Shown one piece after another: positions 10,252 to 18,630 of a stretch of 64,000 nucleotides of DNA. Position numbers and translations under genes: made by a program. Position 1 is the first letter of the stretch, and every line of letters starts with the position of its first letter. The DNA is from Carpediemonas membranifera (Eukaryota; Fornicata). A model generated the notes under the pieces. It saw only the letters and a list, made by a program, of their open reading frames with translations. It was not told where the DNA came from and did not search any database. The stretch is from assembly GCA_019828565.1 (NCBI GenBank), contig JAHDYR010000011.1, positions 248,001 through 312,000 on the forward strand. The letters are read 5' to 3'.

Positions 10252-10845
10252 ATGAAGCCACTGACGAATCAGACGTTCTACGAGACTACTGATGAATTCA
10301 GGGAGCTCATTCAGACGAAGGAGTTCAAACTTGCTCTTGGACCGAAATTTATCAACCTAGCTGTCTTCGCCGATCCAAAACGCAAGCTCATTGCTGAATC
10401 GATCCTTCGACAGGTCCCTAGCGACTATATGACACCGATTGAGATAGTTAAGAAGTGCAAGATGCGTACTGTCACCAAGAAACCCCAGACCACCGTCACT
10501 GAGAAGGAAGTAGCCGCCGCCATCTCGCAGCGTTCGTCCTCCCGCCCCCGCGCTAACCCAGTCACAGAGAAGTCAGTCCGCAGCCGTCTGACGAACCTAG
10601 AAGTAGAGGACGAGGCGATGAACCACGGTCTCCGGATGTCCGACGAGTACGAAGTCCGGTCTGTGCTGGCCCTCTTCGCCACCATCGTTTGCCTCGCAGT
10701 CGTGGGTTATTTCCTCGGCGTGCTTGTGGGGGCCGAGCTCAACATGCGTCTGATCATGGCGACGGGCGGGTTGATCCTTGGTCTGCTGATGGACGCCAGC
10801 CTGCTCATCATCATGCACACAAAACTGCTCGGGTCCAAGCGGTGA
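10252..10845 (+). CDS. Small two-TM membrane protein, possibly Vma12/TMEM199-like
   Basis: 197 residues from the first ATG (10252). A cytosolic N-terminal region (about 1-135) with a basic linker RSRLTNLEVEDEAMNHGLRM precedes two hydrophobic segments at about 137-158 and 164-188 separated by a very short loop, and a basic end (LLGSKR). This hairpin-at-the-C-terminus layout and size fit Vma12/TMEM199, the ER assembly factor of the V-ATPase V0 sector, but the sequence match is weak. It lies 74 nt after the CRAL-TRIO/PH gene on the same strand. Another ER two-TM protein cannot be excluded. Confidence 0.6.
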   Translation: MKPLTNQTFYETTDEFRELIQTKEFKLALGPKFINLAVFADPKRKLIAESILRQVPSDYMTPIEIVKKCKMRTVTKKPQTTVTEKEVAAAISQRSSSRPRANPVTEKSVRSRLTNLEVEDEAMNHGLRMSDEYEVRSVLALFATIVCLAVVGYFLGVLVGAELNMRLIMATGGLILGLLMDASLLIIMHTKLLGSKR

Positions 10846-10857
10846 AGGTAGGGAAAG

Positions 10858-10953
10858 ATGAAAGCGGTGCGAGGGATTGCAGAGTTTCTGGATGAAATCC
10901 GGTCCATGGTGAGTGTCTCCTGGCGCCGTCCCGAGCGCAAGAAGTGCTCTTAG
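10858..10953 (+). CDS. Very short ORF, possible first exon of a small gene
   Basis: ATG to TAG, 31 codons, starting 12 nt after the previous stop (MKAVRGIAEFLDEIRSM...). A GTGAGT directly after the second ATG codon and a TTCAAACAG near 11032 could mark an intron, but the acceptor does not fully match the motif used elsewhere and the spliced protein (about 40 residues) is not recognised. Kept as a low-confidence candidate only. Confidence 0.15.
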   Translation: MKAVRGIAEFLDEIRSMVSVSWRRPERKKCS

Positions 10954-11507
10954 CCGGACACAATAAACGACTCAAACTCGAGTCGCACGTCCAGTAGTAG
11001 TTTTTATCTGATTATTCATGTCTTCAAACAGGCTGTACGGGCCGCGAAGAAGAAGAGATGGCGTGGCATGGGTCACTCTGGGCGTTGCCGCCTTCATGTC
11101 TTGGGCAGAGGCTGAGTGACGGGCCGTGCGAGTAATAAATGGGGGCCGGTAGTCTCAACACAATTACGTGATGGAGGCCACCCTGGGTCCACGGGTCGTC
11201 AGCCAAGGTACGCTTTAGAAGTTTATGATTGAAGGGTTGGGTCGACATTGATGGGAATGATGGGTGCCAACATTGTTTCGTGGGGCGCCTTGCACTCGAC
11301 CAGCTCAGCCACCCCGTTCAGATCTGGCACACAGACCATCTTGAACCACTGGCCATTGGAGTCGCAGCATCTGAAGAATAAGGATACGTAGAAACCGCTG
11401 TCATCTCAAAATCGAAAGGGGTTTTGTTGGCTACATACTTTCTGAAGTAGTGGGTAACGCCCTCGGTCACCCAGACCATCCGTTCATAGTCGCAGAAGAA
11501 TCCCTTG

Positions 11508-11769
11508 GCCCTCTGCCCCGCCTCCGCGGGGCTCGAAGCCCTGCCCACGATACGGAGCAAAACCCACACACTGACAACGAACTGAGCAAATAGCCGAGCG
11601 GGATGGTACACGGAGGGAACAAGACACACGCATGTCAGACGGAGCAACAGGCTAGAGTTCGAATCCCACTGAGGTCAACAGTTACCGGTCAAGCAGATCG
11701 TGCCACGCAGCACTGGTGGGGTAGTGTGGAATACCGGGTCCCTTTTGGCTCAGTGGTTCGACATCACAC
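11508..11769 (+). mobile_element. tRNA-like (SINE-like?) insertion inside the pseudogene
   Basis: This is the segment that splits the RCC1-like pseudogene. On the plus strand it has a perfect Pol III A-box match (11591..11602, TAGCCGAGCGGG) and, 65 nt on, a B-box-like AGTTCGAATCC (11656..11666). The stems of a functional tRNA do not form (acceptor and T-stem mismatches). A second A-box-like stretch lies in a 49-nt segment, 11721..11769, that recurs at 47589..47636. The 5' end has a GC-rich 7-bp hairpin (11515..11532). No terminal repeats, poly(A) tail or target-site duplication were identified. A tRNA-derived SINE or a processed tRNA patchwork fits best. Confidence 0.5.
11721..11769 (+). repeat. 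tRNA-5'-half-like repeat, copy 1
   Basis: 49-nt segment beginning GTAGTGTGGAATACC and containing GGTCCCTTTTGGCTCAGTGG, which resembles the acceptor 5' strand and D arm of a tRNA. It is nearly identical to 47589..47636 (one base deleted there) and loosely similar to 62950..62998. Confidence 0.8.
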
Positions 11770-12275
11770 TGGGAACCGGAGTGGGGTGGGTGTGAGGCAC
11801 TTGTCGTTCTTGCGGTACCCAGGCAGCAGGCCCGATTTGGAGACATGACGGGGAACTTTGCCAGCGAGGAGAAGCTGGCGGCCACTGAGGAAGACGTTGA
11901 AATCAAACCCAGAAGAAATTAGCCGGTCGACCTTGAAGGGCAGATCGACGAATACAGACGAACAATTCTTGTGTCCGAGTCCCAGCTGGCCCCAATAGTT
12001 GCCTCCGCTGATCATCTGCCGACCGCCCATGGAGAGGATGATTGCCCCTTCGCATAAACCTCTCTCATGCGCGATACGATCTGGAACAAAGCCGGCGGGC
12101 ACGCACGGGACAGCGAATGGGTGGAATAGATGTCTGGTGTCCCTTTCGACATAGCCGGTAAACCATGATGAGGTATATCCACTCATGACATGAGAGGTGT
12201 CAACCAAAGGCGTCAACAATATCGCCTCCACTGATTATAAATCAAATCCCTTTACCATTTGCCTTAGCCTCTCGT

Positions 12276-13865
12276 TCACACAGCCCACATGTTACAACGG
12301 ACGCAATCCGGCTCCTCCACCATGACAAAGTGACCCTCCCCGCAGACCTCAAACCACGCACCGCTCATCGCATTTTGGACAAAGCAGCTTCCCTCCGCTT
12401 CCTCAACTCCAACGGCAGAAGACTTAAACGGCACACTCATTCGCCCATCGGTGAAGATCTGGGTGCCATTCTCGTCGACCCAGGCTGCCACATCCCACGT
12501 GATTATTAGACTCGTCGCATGAGTCTGGAACTGGAGCGGGGTGGGTGTAAGTAGGCTCGTGTTGGCTACAGTGCCGGGAAGCAGGCCAGACAGGGCAAGC
12601 GGAGAGGGGACGAGGCCGGCGAAGAGGACTTGGTCGCCGGCAGCGAACAGGTTGTAAGTGCCGAACTCTCCAACAAGCCGGTCTATGTGAAAGGGAATGG
12701 GCGTGTATTCAAGCACAGCGGTCTCGTGCCCGAGGCCTAGCTGTCCGCAATGATTATCGCCCGCGATGAGTTGCTGATCGCCACATGACATAACAGCAAC
12801 GGCATGATTCGACATAATATCATCTGGGACAAATTCATCGGGCAGGGGCACTTGGGCGTAACCCCCGTTCTCGGGGAAGTCCGAATGAACAAACCATTCG
12901 GCGATAGTGGCGGCGCAGCTCATGATCGTGCCCGCGGAGGTCACAATAAACATAGTGACTGGGTGGGTGAAGATGCCTTTGACCATCCTGTGCTTCTCCC
13001 AGGGGGGCAGGCTGGCCTCAAGCTCGGCAACTTTGGGGCAGGCGGGGAAGGTGAGGCGGGTTGGGTGGTTGAACTCAAAGGACCGGAACCCCAGCTGACA
13101 ATGTTCGCTCTCCCCCCAGCCCCATAGGCCCTTGGGCGTCCCGGCGATGTGGGTAAACCAGTCGCTGTAGACCTCGAGGGCCCTGGGCATCCTGGCCCTG
13201 GTGAGGGCGGTGTGGTTGGCAGTGTGGAGCATGAAGAGTCGGCCCATGTACATGCGGTGGTGGTAGAATCTCTCGATCCAATTGAACTGATAGCTCTCGC
13301 CGTCCTTCTCGGCGACGTTCATCGTGAAGAAGAACTTGCGGCAGAGGAACCAGAGGCATTTGCCCTCGGGGGTGAGCGCATTGCGGATCTTGTCATGTAT
13401 CTCGGTATCACGTGGCTGCTTCCACAGAGCCTCCGTCAGCAGCCTGTCCTCGAGGTCGGGGTTGGCCCCGCCACCCATCAGACACGCCCACACCGCGCCC
13501 TGGTTCAGCGTGTGCAGGGCGGCCGGGAGCTCCTGCCCCTCCGCGAGCTCGACGTTCATGGACAGCGGGGGGCCGCTGGTGAGGATCGAGCGGGCGCGGT
13601 CGAGGAGGACTTGCGCGGCTGGCTCGAGAGGGGGGATTTCTGAGAGCGTGGTAAGGAGAGACTCGAGCGTATCACCACTGGTTTGTGTAATATGGCTTTT
13701 CTGATCCCGGTTCAAGGGCATCACTGCGTCAAAGTGGCGGAGAAAGGCATGGCGAAGCAGAGTGGGGATGTCTCCGGATACGTCTGCTGTTATGACAGTA
13801 GAAGTGCAATACGCCTTGATCAGCGCAGCTTTAACGTCTTCCTGCGGGGATTCGGATGCGGCCAT
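12276..13865 (-). CDS. Divergent RCC1-like repeat protein (paralogue of the ankyrin/OTU/RCC1 gene)
   Basis: 529 residues, single exon, ATG at 13865. It is homologous over almost its whole length to about residues 1159-1670 of the protein at 18631..23895. Shared blocks are DIPTLLRHAFLRHF, LLDRARSILTSGPPLSMNVE, LPAALHTL, GKCLWFLCRKFFF, GHETA/GQLGLGH and SGLLPG...TPTPL. The GQLGLGH and GLWGWGESEHCQLG stretches are RCC1/regulator-of-chromosome-condensation repeat signatures, so a seven-bladed propeller (perhaps degenerate) is likely, preceded by an alpha-helical module of about 200 residues unique to this family. Function is unknown. A truncated copy lies immediately downstream. Confidence 0.85.
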   Translation of the reverse strand: MAASESPQEDVKAALIKAYCTSTVITADVSGDIPTLLRHAFLRHFDAVMPLNRDQKSHITQTSGDTLESLLTTLSEIPPLEPAAQVLLDRARSILTSGPPLSMNVELAEGQELPAALHTLNQGAVWACLMGGGANPDLEDRLLTEALWKQPRDTEIHDKIRNALTPEGKCLWFLCRKFFFTMNVAEKDGESYQFNWIERFYHHRMYMGRLFMLHTANHTALTRARMPRALEVYSDWFTHIAGTPKGLWGWGESEHCQLGFRSFEFNHPTRLTFPACPKVAELEASLPPWEKHRMVKGIFTHPVTMFIVTSAGTIMSCAATIAEWFVHSDFPENGGYAQVPLPDEFVPDDIMSNHAVAVMSCGDQQLIAGDNHCGQLGLGHETAVLEYTPIPFHIDRLVGEFGTYNLFAAGDQVLFAGLVPSPLALSGLLPGTVANTSLLTPTPLQFQTHATSLIITWDVAAWVDENGTQIFTDGRMSVPFKSSAVGVEEAEGSCFVQNAMSGAWFEVCGEGHFVMVEEPDCVRCNMWAV

Positions 13866-14190
13866 GGCGTCTAGCGCTCACCACCGTCGTGGCGATTATT
13901 CACGACTGCAAGACTAACTGGCCGTCGACGACTGGCCGAAGCGGGGTGTGACGGAGTCCACCCTGCCAAGCATGCTGTCTCCCTGAGTCGCCCTGGTTGG
14001 TGTGCCTGGCGTTGGACTGCCCTGTCGAGACTTGAGTTGTGAGTTGGTTGATAACGTACTGAGTCGAGATCACCGGCCCAATGGTCGCATTGTTCCCACT
14101 GCCACCGCACGCACGTCATACACAGCCACCCACGCCAAGTCCAGAAATGAAACGCCGATTTTAAGATGAGATAAAATGTCTAATCCGCCA
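13866..14190. other. Intergenic spacer
   Basis: Upstream region of the RCC1-like gene and 3' flank of the next minus-strand gene. Nothing recognisable is present. Confidence 0.5.
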
Positions 14191-15207
14191 TTATTCCGCC
14201 GCGTTACAGCGCACCACCGCACTCTCAGGCAACCACCCGTCCCCGTCAACGATATCACAGAGCTCCCTATTATCACTTAGGAGGATCCGTCCATTGGCCC
14301 GCTCCATGATCGTGGCCGTTTGATAGCTCGACACGACCGGGAAGTCATCTATTGTCCTGCCAGCCTGGAGATTGATCCGCGACCCGACTGAGAACGATGC
14401 GATGTCAGGGTGTCCCGGGTCTGATAGAGCTCGGGCCGTCTCGAGCTCCACGGCCACTCCGTCCCCAGACATATATTCATCGCCCAGGACAAGCTCCTCC
14501 ACACTCCATGCGTTCGTTGAAGTGGTGTGAGTGCCGTTGGAGCATATCGATCGGGACGTGGAGCCAGCTTTCTCGGGGGTCTCGGAAACTCTGTCGTTAA
14601 CATCCATGGGGCTCGGCATCCGCTTGCTCCGTGGCCTGGGGATGTTGGGGGTGACCCTCGTCTCGTCCGAAGAGGTGGGATCATCTCGAGCGGGTGTTGT
14701 CTGGAAGCTGTTGAACCCAGGGGATGAGGAGTCGGCAGCAGAGGAGATTGGTGTGTCCGCGCTATCAACTGATGGTAAGTCTACGCGGGCGAAAGACTCT
14801 GCCAGCTCCTTGTGCTTGTCGGAGATGATTTGCCCAAGCTTGGAGCGACGAAAGAGGCCCTTCTTCTTCGGCTTTGCCTCGTAACCGATAATCACGGTCT
14901 GAGCGATGTTGTTGAACAGCTCGAGTGATGTATCGGACAGCAGCTCGTACTCTGCGATCTTGAGGACGACCTTTGTTGGGTCCAAAATGCAGGCGTCGGC
15001 AATTGCTTTCTTCAGGTCGGAGACAAGCCACGAGTTGAGACGAACATTGAACAGAAAGGTTATACTCTCTTGAATGAACATAACTCGTGTTTGAGCAATG
15101 CTACGGAAGGACTTGTGCTCTTCCTTTGGAAACACGTTAAGAATCCTATACTGAACATCAAACTCATCTGGTGTGTCTATTAGATGCGTTGGGCGTGTCG
15201 TGTCCAT
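14191..15207 (-). CDS. Hypothetical protein
   Basis: 338 residues, ATG at 15207. Residues 1-115 look globular (alternating strands and helices: VMFIQESITFLFNVRLN, WLVSDLKKAIADACI, KVVLKIAEYELL, AQTVIIGYE), in an order that could be a ubiquitin-like or RA-type fold, though this is a guess. A basic stretch (KPKKKGLFRRSK) follows, then a Ser/Thr/Pro-rich disordered region of about 130 residues and a more ordered C-terminus. No family is recognised. Confidence 0.7.
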   Translation of the reverse strand: MDTTRPTHLIDTPDEFDVQYRILNVFPKEEHKSFRSIAQTRVMFIQESITFLFNVRLNSWLVSDLKKAIADACILDPTKVVLKIAEYELLSDTSLELFNNIAQTVIIGYEAKPKKKGLFRRSKLGQIISDKHKELAESFARVDLPSVDSADTPISSAADSSSPGFNSFQTTPARDDPTSSDETRVTPNIPRPRSKRMPSPMDVNDRVSETPEKAGSTSRSICSNGTHTTSTNAWSVEELVLGDEYMSGDGVAVELETARALSDPGHPDIASFSVGSRINLQAGRTIDDFPVVSSYQTATIMERANGRILLSDNRELCDIVDGDGWLPESAVVRCNAAE

Positions 15208-15944
15208 GACTATAGAATAATTTGTGCGACCAAACGGCCTTTCTCAATGGCTCTTTCGTCTTGGTTTTTTCTGACAAAACCTGAAGATCACATCCGTCTT
15301 GTACGAGAGACGGATGTGATCATTAGACGATCCGACAGGTCCTACACAGCTGGCATGAGTGCATGAGAAACGCCCGGGCACGGTCAGGAAAGATCGAAAA
15401 TCCAGTGGAAGATTGATCGACGATATGTATATCCAGTGAGATTCTGTTATCGATGATTTCCGAGACCCAAGTGCAGCTATAAACACCACCTTATCGCCGG
15501 CTACGGTATTTAGTCCCGCAGCTGGCTGATGGTGTCGCAAGTACAAGTGGAAAGTTCACCGGTCTTCAGAAGTCAAAGTGCAATCTTTTTCCGCCAAATC
15601 TAGCACGGAAGCAAAGAAGCGGGCGATAGATAGGGTCATTAACCTACTGAACAGTCCTGTGTCGCGTCAGAACCCTTACCCTGGTGCAGGGCTAGGACCC
15701 ATGTGGGTGCCGCGGGGTCGGGGCAGGGGGTGTGAGAATAAGGGGTATGGGGCTCTGGTCGCACCATGTATTGCGTGTTAGACCGGTTGGGGCGCTTGGA
15801 GACTTGTTTTAAGGCAAGAGAACAACACCAGAGCAAACTTTTTAGAAAACGACAAAATGAAACAAAAAACTAACTAATAATACGCCACCGCACCCCTCGT
15901 CGCCAGGGCCCCAACCCTGACCTGACATGATTTAATCGCCGCGC
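15208..15944. other. Intergenic region with hairpin
   Basis: 737 bp between two minus-strand genes. It holds the strong inverted repeat at 15286..15321 and, near 15700-15760, a G-rich purine/pyrimidine-biased stretch on the plus strand. No coding region or known RNA gene is seen. Confidence 0.6.
15286..15321. repeat. Perfect 14-bp inverted repeat
   Basis: Arms GATCACATCCGTCT (15286..15299) and AGACGGATGTGATC (15308..15321) are exact reverse complements separated by 8 nt (TGTACGAG). It lies 79 bp upstream of the ATG of the minus-strand hypothetical gene. It may be a protein-binding dyad or the stem of a structured leader. Confidence 0.85.
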
Positions 15945-17045
15945 TTATACGCGCTTCATGTAGCCAGCCTCGCATCTGAACACATCGCCGAGGGACTTCT
16001 CAGTATGGATCGAGAAGATGCTGTTGGCGAACCAGCGAGCTGTGCTGATGATGGTGATGTTGTCCCGCTCGCCCTCGCTCAGAGGAGGCAGCTCACGACG
16101 GATCGTGTCCGTGATGACCAGGCGGGAGATGTGCTCAGAGCTGCGGATACGGTGAATCGCGTCTCTCGAGAGCACACCGTGGGTGATGCAGCAAATCACG
16201 TCCTTGGCGCCGTTATTCCGGAGCTGGCCCGCGGCGTTGACAAGAGACCCACCGGTGTCGACAATGTCGTCGATGATGATGCAGAGGCGGTCCTTGCACC
16301 GCTCAGCACCGATGGTGAAGAGCACACGGGCCTCGTTGGGGCGGGGGCGCTGCTTGTGGATGAGGACGATGTCGGGCTCGTCAGTGGCGCCTACAGCGTT
16401 TTGGATCATTCGAGCGGCCCTGCCAGCGCGCTCAGCACCGCCGAGATCTGGAGAGACGATGGCGATGTTCTCGGTGAGATCCGTGGGGCAACCGACGATG
16501 CCCTCCTTCATAAGATAGTCGACATGGAAGTAGAGGCCCTGGATATGGTCCAGCGGGATGTCGAAGAAGCCCTGAATCTGCGCAGCGTGTAGGTCGCAGG
16601 CCAGAACGCGGTCGACGCCAGCTGTCTGGATGAGGTTGGCGACCAGCTTTGCCGTGATGGGGGTCCGGGGCTGGGCCTTCCGCTCCTGGCGGGCGTAGCC
16701 GTAGTACGGGATGACGGCAGTCACACGGCCGACAGAGGCACGCTTGAGGGCGTCTGTGATGATGAGGAGCTCCATGAGGAAGTCGTTCACGGAGGGAGGA
16801 GAAATGGGCTGAACAACGAAGACGTCTGCACCTCTGATGCAGTCCGCAATCTTGACCTGGATCTCACCATCAGCAAAATGAGTCACGGCCATGTTCAGCT
16901 TCCGCACTACGGCGTCGGGGCTGACGTGCAGCTCCTCGTCGACGTAGGGTGTGTTCTCGTCTTGTAGCTTGTTCAGCTCTTCGACGATAGCATCCGCAAG
17001 AGGTTCATTGGCAGTACCAGAGGCTACAAAGACGTTGTACACCAT
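15945..17045 (-). CDS. PRPS: Ribose-phosphate pyrophosphokinase (PRPP synthetase)
   Basis: 366 residues from the ATG at 17045 (an upstream TTG in frame is not used). Converts ribose 5-phosphate and ATP to PRPP for nucleotide synthesis and salvage. Family marks are FADGEIQVKI, RGADVFVVQPI, ALKRASVGRVTAVIPYYGYARQ (ATP-binding flexible loop region), DLHAAQIQGFFDIPLDH, SPDLGGAERA, and the PRPP-binding loop DDIVDTGGS at about 259-267. The length is longer than the usual 310-320 because of an insertion near the start (EELNKLQDENTPYVDEELHV) and others, which resembles the eukaryotic long types. Likely cytosolic. Confidence 0.96.
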   Translation of the reverse strand: MVYNVFVASGTANEPLADAIVEELNKLQDENTPYVDEELHVSPDAVVRKLNMAVTHFADGEIQVKIADCIRGADVFVVQPISPPSVNDFLMELLIITDALKRASVGRVTAVIPYYGYARQERKAQPRTPITAKLVANLIQTAGVDRVLACDLHAAQIQGFFDIPLDHIQGLYFHVDYLMKEGIVGCPTDLTENIAIVSPDLGGAERAGRAARMIQNAVGATDEPDIVLIHKQRPRPNEARVLFTIGAERCKDRLCIIIDDIVDTGGSLVNAAGQLRNNGAKDVICCITHGVLSRDAIHRIRSSEHISRLVITDTIRRELPPLSEGERDNITIISTARWFANSIFSIHTEKSLGDVFRCEAGYMKRV

Positions 17046-17244
17046 CTCCTGACACAACACACGAAGTGGCTTCTCCTGGCCACGACTCAGCTAGAGTCGC
17101 ATGAAAAAAAGATAAATATCTACTCAATCCAGTGTGTCTTGGTGCTCATTCCGTCGTGCTTAGAGCACATGTTTCACGCTTAGTCTGATACGCGCCGAAT
17201 CTCATGAGATTTTGATTTCGCACTTTAAGGCTAAGACCTCATCG

Positions 17245-18060
17245 ATGAGCGATGTCCTCACAGAAGCGCATTACTACATACAAAAGAATGTATTACGACA
17301 TCTAACCACGTCTGATCGATATTTAGCTGATGACAACTTCTCCCTTCTCCATACTCGTTCTGGACAGCTTAGTTACCGCCGCTGGTACCGTTCACTGAGC
17401 AATAAGCGCCATTCACTCACTCACATTGAGTTTTCATACATTTTTAGGGACATTTTCCCACAACTTCCCGACGCTATTATTCTAGAGCTGTTTGAAACGA
17501 TCGATGGCTCATTTCGAGGCGAAATCGGGTCATATGAGGCGTTCATGCTCCTCACACTCCTCCTTGCCCGGAGAGAAGGTCATATTCCCCAATGGCTATT
17601 CTACCACGGCAGCGCGTTCTTCAGTTCAATTGCCGGCGGAGACATTGGGAAGTCCCACATCCCTTGCTCCATCCTCCTCAGCCTGCTGGTGCTGCTCAAC
17701 TACGACCCCAACTCTGCCTATCTCAAGGTGAGCCGGCTGACTGACCCTCGACGGCCAATCAACGTCCGAATGTTTACCATATGTATGTATTATGTGGCAA
17801 CGACGCAGCAGAATGAGGACGAAGAGGTCGATATGATAGTCACCGGTACCCCTGACGAGGCTCTTTCGCTCTACTCTCCCGTCGCAGCAACACCTCGGAC
17901 GCGGTTTGACTTTGAATCGAGTCGAACGCACACGAGACAGACGTCTAGCGTGCAGGGTGGCATTGAATCGTCACGGGATGGGCGTAGGGCGTCCAAGTAT
18001 CGCTTAGCTGAGGACGAACTGAGCAAGCGGGAAAGCCACGGTGGGTGTGTCGCCATGTAG
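17245..18060 (+). CDS. EF-hand-like protein with CaaX box
   Basis: 271 residues from the ATG at 17245. A central helix-loop-helix with ELFETIDGSFRGEIGSYEAF is EF-hand-like (D-x-S-x-x-G-x-I-x-x-x-E), within a helical region at about 15-190 that may be a degenerate EF-hand pair. A Ser/Arg-rich tail leads to GGCVAM, a CaaX motif predicted to be farnesylated and identical in its last four residues to that of Ykt6 in this window. TGTAAA lies about 45 nt after the stop. The family is not recognised beyond this; a membrane-tethered calcium sensor is a reasonable inference. Confidence 0.75.
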   Translation: MSDVLTEAHYYIQKNVLRHLTTSDRYLADDNFSLLHTRSGQLSYRRWYRSLSNKRHSLTHIEFSYIFRDIFPQLPDAIILELFETIDGSFRGEIGSYEAFMLLTLLLARREGHIPQWLFYHGSAFFSSIAGGDIGKSHIPCSILLSLLVLLNYDPNSAYLKVSRLTDPRRPINVRMFTICMYYVATTQQNEDEEVDMIVTGTPDEALSLYSPVAATPRTRFDFESSRTHTRQTSSVQGGIESSRDGRRASKYRLAEDELSKRESHGGCVAM

Positions 18061-18630
18061 CATTAGTTGTCATTTTTTTACATTTTCCTCGCATATTACT
18101 TGTAAATCTACTATTACCAGGCACGATCAACCTACGGTATCGACACCCCAACCGTCGTGACAGCATTGATCACCATGGAGCGATCTCAGCAGCCGCCGAT
18201 GCCAACGAGGGCCACCCGATAGCCCAGGAGCCCCTGGCTATCGCTGCTCCCCACCGGCCCGGCCTATAGGTACATAGAGCCCTGGGATGGCGCGTCAGTC
18301 ACGACTGCCCCGACTTTCCATCTGAACACGGTGGACAGGCTTGGGTCATGCTGCGTGATCCTAATGCAGTTACTGACTATTATAGGACTAGGACTATTAT
18401 AGGACCAAAGTTGACTCTTCCATGGACTTCAGGTGCCGAGACCTGCAGTTTATGTCGAGATGCTAAAGGTGGGCTGCCAGGTTAGCCTGGGTGCTTAAGA
18501 AGCTGTCCGCACCATTTCTTCAGATGGTCGCATTTATCATGCACTGATGGCATGTATATCGAAAATGTATACTTGAGATTCTTTAGTGACGACGAGACAT
18601 TCTGCCACCACAACATAGGATTGTCGGAAG
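18061..18630. other. Intergenic spacer with short direct repeat
   Basis: 3' flank of the EF-hand-like gene and upstream region of the large ankyrin/OTU/RCC1 gene. Contains the 14-nt direct repeat at 18375..18405. No gene is seen. Confidence 0.6.
18375..18405. repeat. Short direct repeat, period 17
   Basis: GACTATTATAGGAC occurs at 18375..18388 and again at 18392..18405, separated by 3 nt. It lies about 230 bp upstream of the large gene's ATG. Confidence 0.85.

Larger units (their letters stand above)
11223..12231 (-). pseudogene. Broken RCC1-like paralogue interrupted by an insertion
   Basis: The minus strand encodes, in pieces, the second half of the RCC1-like module found intact at 13865..12276 and 18631..23895. 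Piece 1 (12231..11770) reads GFVPDRIAHERG, MISGGNYWGQLGLGHKN, SGLLPGYRKNDKC and TPTPLRF, then homology stops abruptly. About 260 bp later (near 11508) it resumes with AKGFFCDYERMVWVTEGVTHY. It then needs a frame change near 11400 to reach GQWFKMVCVPDLNG and a homologous tail that stops at 11223. The N-terminal half is absent. It lies 45 nt downstream of the intact 529-residue gene on the same strand, as expected of a decayed tandem duplicate. Confidence 0.85.

Noticed and set aside
10858-11110. Sec61-gamma/SecE-like gene
   Set aside because: EFLDEIRSM...RRPERKK faintly resembles the family's N-terminal helix, but neither direct reading nor two splicing options give its membrane helix convincingly.
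11591-11680. Functional tRNA gene
   Set aside because: A and B boxes are present but T-stem and acceptor stem have several mismatches, and no anticodon stem can be formed. Treated as a tRNA-like fragment.
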